In this document: positions 62,103 to 64,000 of the stretch, piece by piece
Layout of the letters: each line of letters begins with the position of its first letter
Position numbering within the stretch: position 1 is the first letter of the stretch
From: Bacillus sp. CH30_1T
GTDB taxonomy: Bacteria; Bacillota; Bacilli; Bacillales; Bacillaceae_B
NCBI RefSeq assembly: GCF_008364765.1
Contig: NZ_VTUY01000004.1
Span: 720,469 to 784,468 of the forward strand
Reading direction: 5' to 3'
Length of the DNA: 64,000 nucleotides
Program-made: the position numbers and the translations under genes
Notes under the pieces: generated by a model
Seen by the model: only the letters and a program-made list of their open reading frames with translations
Database searches by the model: none
What the model was told of the DNA's origin: nothing

Positions 62103-62219
62103 ATGAAAAAGGTGAAAAAATTATTACTAATCACAAGCCTGACTGCATTGGCACTCTCTGGTGTTGTCGTAATCAACTCAAATGAAGAAGAGTTTCCGCC
62201 ATACTCAGGAAAATTATAA
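62103..62219 (+). CDS. Putative quorum-sensing propeptide (PapR/NprX/Phr-like)
   Basis: A 38-residue ORF. Basic N-terminus (MKKVKK), hydrophobic core (LLLITSLTALALSG), then a short hydrophilic C-terminal part NSNEEEFPPYSGKL. This is the standard plan of Bacillus Phr, PapR and NprX precursors, which are exported, trimmed to 5-11 residues from the C-terminus, re-imported by Opp and bound by the cognate regulator. GGAGGTGAAAGG precedes the ATG and overlaps the regulator's stop codon, so the two are translationally linked. The mature form is a guess. Confidence 0.75.
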   Translation: MKKVKKLLLITSLTALALSGVVVINSNEEEFPPYSGKL

Positions 62220-62229
62220 AAACAAAGCA

Positions 62230-62262
62230 ACAAGGACTGGCCTTTTTTGGACCAGTCCTTTT
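62230..62262 (+). terminator. Terminator after the peptide gene
   Basis: AAGGACTGG / CCAGTCCTT stem followed by TTCAATTG; it ends the regulator-peptide unit. Confidence 0.8.
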
Positions 62263-62438
62263 CAATTGTTCAGCTCGTCTCGTAACCCCCATATGTGAAC
62301 CAGTGCAAATGCGTATAAAGAAAGTTCACATCCTTTACGTATACCTATATCAATTGATTGGAAATTGCAATTATTCAATGAAATTTTCTGAATAAAGAGA
62401 TATAGTTAGTATTGAATACATATCAAGGGGGATTTTAG

Positions 62439-63671
62439 ATGAATACAGCATTTGAAAGTAAATTAGAAAGATACGCAGATTTAATCGTACAGGTAGGATT
62501 AAACCTGCAAAAGGATCAGGAACTTCTGATTTCTGCACCTATTACAGCGTATAAATTTGTTCGACTTGTTACTAAGAAGGCATATGAAGCCGGTGTATTA
62601 AATGTACTAACCGACTTCTACGATGAAGAGCTAAAGAAAATCCGCTTGGACAATTCTTCTGAGGAAGGACTGAAAGCGTTTCCTGATTGGAAGGCAAAAG
62701 GATTTATTGAAATGGCGGAAAACAATGTAGCGCTATTAAATTTAGCTTCACCAAATCCTTCACTATTAAGAGATTCAGATCCAAAAAGGGTTGCAATTTT
62801 GAACAGAGCTTCCGCTGAAGCAATGAAAGATTTTTCTGCTTATATCGGCGGCGGCAAAATAAGTTGGTTAATAGCGGCATTCCCAACAATTGAATGGGCT
62901 CAAACTGTTTTCCCTGAACTCTCTCAGGACGAAGCCATCGATAAACTATGGGAAAACATCTTTTATACAACCCGGACGGATCGGGAGAACACGGTTGCTC
63001 TATGGGAATCTCATATTAGTAATCTGAATAAGAACGCCGACCGTTTAAATGAAGGCAAATACAAAAAGCTTCATTATAAAGGACCTGGAACAGACCTTTC
63101 CATCGAATTTCACCCACAAACGAAATGGATCAGTGCCCAGTTCACAAATGATCAAGGAATTCCCTTTGTTCCGAACCTACCAACGGAAGAAGTGTTTACA
63201 ATCCCAGTCAAACAAGGTGTGAATGGGACTGTCACGAGTACGAAACCACTTAACTATAGCGGTACGTTAATCAGAAACTTTTCACTGACATTTAAAGACG
63301 GTAAAGTGGTAGAGTATACAGCTGAGGAAGGATATGAAACCCTGAAAAATCTGCTGGAAACAGATGAAGGGGCCTCCTATTTAGGAGAAGTGGCATTGGT
63401 TCCTCACAACTCCCCTATTTCTAATACAAACATTATCTTTAACAACACACTTTTTGATGAAAATGCTTCTTGTCATATAGCGCTGGGTAGAGCATTATCA
63501 GTGTGTGTGGAGGAAGGCAAAAATATGACGGCGGAACAATTACGGAAAGTAGGCTTTAACGAAAGCATGATTCATGTAGATTTCATGATAGGATCGGCTC
63601 AGTTAGACATTGACGGCGAAAAGGAAGACGGAACGTTTGAACCTATCTTCAAAGCCGGTGATTGGGTTTAA
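62439..63671 (+). CDS. M29-family aminopeptidase (AmpS/PepS-like)
   Basis: A 410-residue thermophilic-aminopeptidase family protein (M29). The metal-binding set appears as VPNLPTEEVFTIP, TAEEGYETL, EVALVPHNSPIS, and the end HVDFMIGSAQLDIDGE; the N-terminal ADLIVQVGLNLQKDQELLI is typical. It removes N-terminal residues from peptides in the cytoplasm. AAGGGGGATTTTAG gives the RBS. Located just after the peptide-signalling pair, but with its own promoter region. Confidence 0.93.
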   Translation: MNTAFESKLERYADLIVQVGLNLQKDQELLISAPITAYKFVRLVTKKAYEAGVLNVLTDFYDEELKKIRLDNSSEEGLKAFPDWKAKGFIEMAENNVALLNLASPNPSLLRDSDPKRVAILNRASAEAMKDFSAYIGGGKISWLIAAFPTIEWAQTVFPELSQDEAIDKLWENIFYTTRTDRENTVALWESHISNLNKNADRLNEGKYKKLHYKGPGTDLSIEFHPQTKWISAQFTNDQGIPFVPNLPTEEVFTIPVKQGVNGTVTSTKPLNYSGTLIRNFSLTFKDGKVVEYTAEEGYETLKNLLETDEGASYLGEVALVPHNSPISNTNIIFNNTLFDENASCHIALGRALSVCVEEGKNMTAEQLRKVGFNESMIHVDFMIGSAQLDIDGEKEDGTFEPIFKAGDWV

Positions 63672-63702
63672 TATTTACTTTCGAAGGAAGAATAAATGTG
63701 CA

Positions 63703-63776
63703 GGCTTAAATAATTTATTTAAGCCTCAGCTTGTAGACAAAGTCTAAAAATTAGACCAAGTCTACAAGCTTTTTTT
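63703..63776 (+). repeat. Two adjacent inverted repeats before the transposase
   Basis: IR1 (63703-63726) is AGGCTTAAAT / TTTAAGCCT around a short centre. IR2 (63728-63770) is AGCTTGTAGAC / GTCTACAAGCT with inner GTCTAA / TTAGAC, followed by TTTTTTTG. IR2 looks like a terminator for the M29 gene; either could also contain the left end of the insertion sequence. Confidence 0.6.
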
Positions 63777-63817
63777 GTATAATGGAATGGAATCGATATT
63801 TTTGTGGGGGATATAAA

Positions 63818-64000
63818 ATGTTATCAAAACACGTTGAGGATGGAAGAAATCAAATTGAAATGGTTGCGTTGGACCAACTTGTTCCAGAGGATCATCTGGT
63901 TAGGAAGGTTGAACAAGCGATTGACTTTGAATTTATTTATGACCTGGTAAAAGATAAGTATTGTTTAGATAATGGTCGACCGAGTATTGATCCCGTCGTT
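63818..64000 (+). CDS. IS1182-family transposase, N-terminal part (cut by window)
   Basis: Sixty-one codons from the ATG at 63818 to the window end. MVALDQLVPEDHLVRKVEQA and the following DFEFIYDLVKDKY, GRPSIDPVV are the conserved start of IS1182/IS1380-type DDE transposases (DUF772 region). GGGGGATATAAA precedes the ATG. The catalytic core and right end lie outside, so it is not possible to say whether the element is intact. Confidence 0.85.
   Translation, partial: MLSKHVEDGRNQIEMVALDQLVPEDHLVRKVEQAIDFEFIYDLVKDKYCLDNGRPSIDPVV

Noticed and set aside
43054..62262. Similar terminator stems (AAGGACTGG / CCAGTCCTT) at 43054-43109 and 62230-62262 as a repeat family
   Set aside because: Only the nine-base stem is shared; loops and flanks differ, so common origin is not supported.
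1..64000. CRISPR arrays, tRNA or rRNA genes, prophage
   Set aside because: No regularly spaced repeats, cloverleaf-forming sequences or rRNA stretches were seen on either strand; the single holin and the IS start are the only mobile-type genes.

Overview
The window reads as chromosomal DNA of an endospore-forming member of the Bacillaceae. It is AT-rich with SigA-type promoters and strong Shine-Dalgarno sequences. It carries a SAM (S-box) and a TPP (THI-box) riboswitch, and homologues of B. subtilis CysP, YezD, TcyP, YkoCDE, DesKR, YrkEFHIJ, YpuA, Spo0M and YckD. Species cannot be fixed from the sequence alone. Most genes lie on the minus strand; + strand genes are scattered from 27 kb onward and dominate the last 4 kb. 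No rRNA, tRNA or CRISPR array was seen.

Layout. (1) 1-2.3 kb: S-box-controlled sulfate assimilation operon yezD-cysH-cysP, with a second terminator between yezD and cysH. (2) 2.3-13.8 kb: a large acyl-CoA catabolic cluster (two acyl-CoA dehydrogenases, three SDRs, two MaoC proteins, crotonase, quinone oxidoreductase, APH-type kinase, thioesterase, acyl-CoA ligase) with a TetR repressor. Three copies of one 18-bp palindrome precede the three transcription units. The kinase plus ACAD10/11-type dehydrogenase suggests 4-hydroxyacyl-CoA breakdown. (3) tcyP cystine importer. (4) 15.4-24.3 kb: an 11-gene thiamin operon (tenA, ykoE-D-C, tenI, thiO-S-G-F-D-E) behind one TPP riboswitch. (5) 24.5-26.6 kb: DesKR-like two-component system and a small ribbon-helix-helix protein behind helically phased TATCA repeats. 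(6) 26.8-43.6 kb: housekeeping and stress genes (exoA, DEAD-box and SUV3-like helicases, speD, CAP-domain protein, DsbA-like protein, HAD phosphatases, ppiB), an orphan holin, and two convergent putative non-coding RNAs near 41.6-42.0 kb. (7) 44.0-44.6 kb: a peroxiredoxin whose peroxidatic cysteine codon is an in-frame UGA followed by a SECIS-like hairpin. (8) 46.8-49 kb: OmpR/HK pair and a YpuA-like protein. (9) 50.1-53.6 kb: yrk/cst-type sulfane-sulfur operon with CstR-like operators. (10) 54-60.6 kb: M24 peptidase, ArsA/Get3-like ATPase with a CC-terminal partner, CstA, Spo0M-like, YckD-like and threonine aldolase. (11) 60.8-62.2 kb: RRNPP-type HTH-TPR regulator translationally linked to a 38-residue secreted-peptide ORF. 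(12) M29 aminopeptidase and the start of an IS1182-like transposase.

The observations I would follow first are the candidate selenocysteine peroxiredoxin (44.0-44.6 kb), the regulator/peptide quorum-sensing pair (60.8-62.2 kb), the TetR regulon with the split ACAD10/11 system (2.3-13.8 kb), the two unassigned RNAs (41.6-42.0 kb), and the phased-repeat operator of the small RHH protein (26.4-26.7 kb). Several sulfur-related loci (cys, tcyP, yrk) share the window, but nothing in the sequence shows they are co-regulated.
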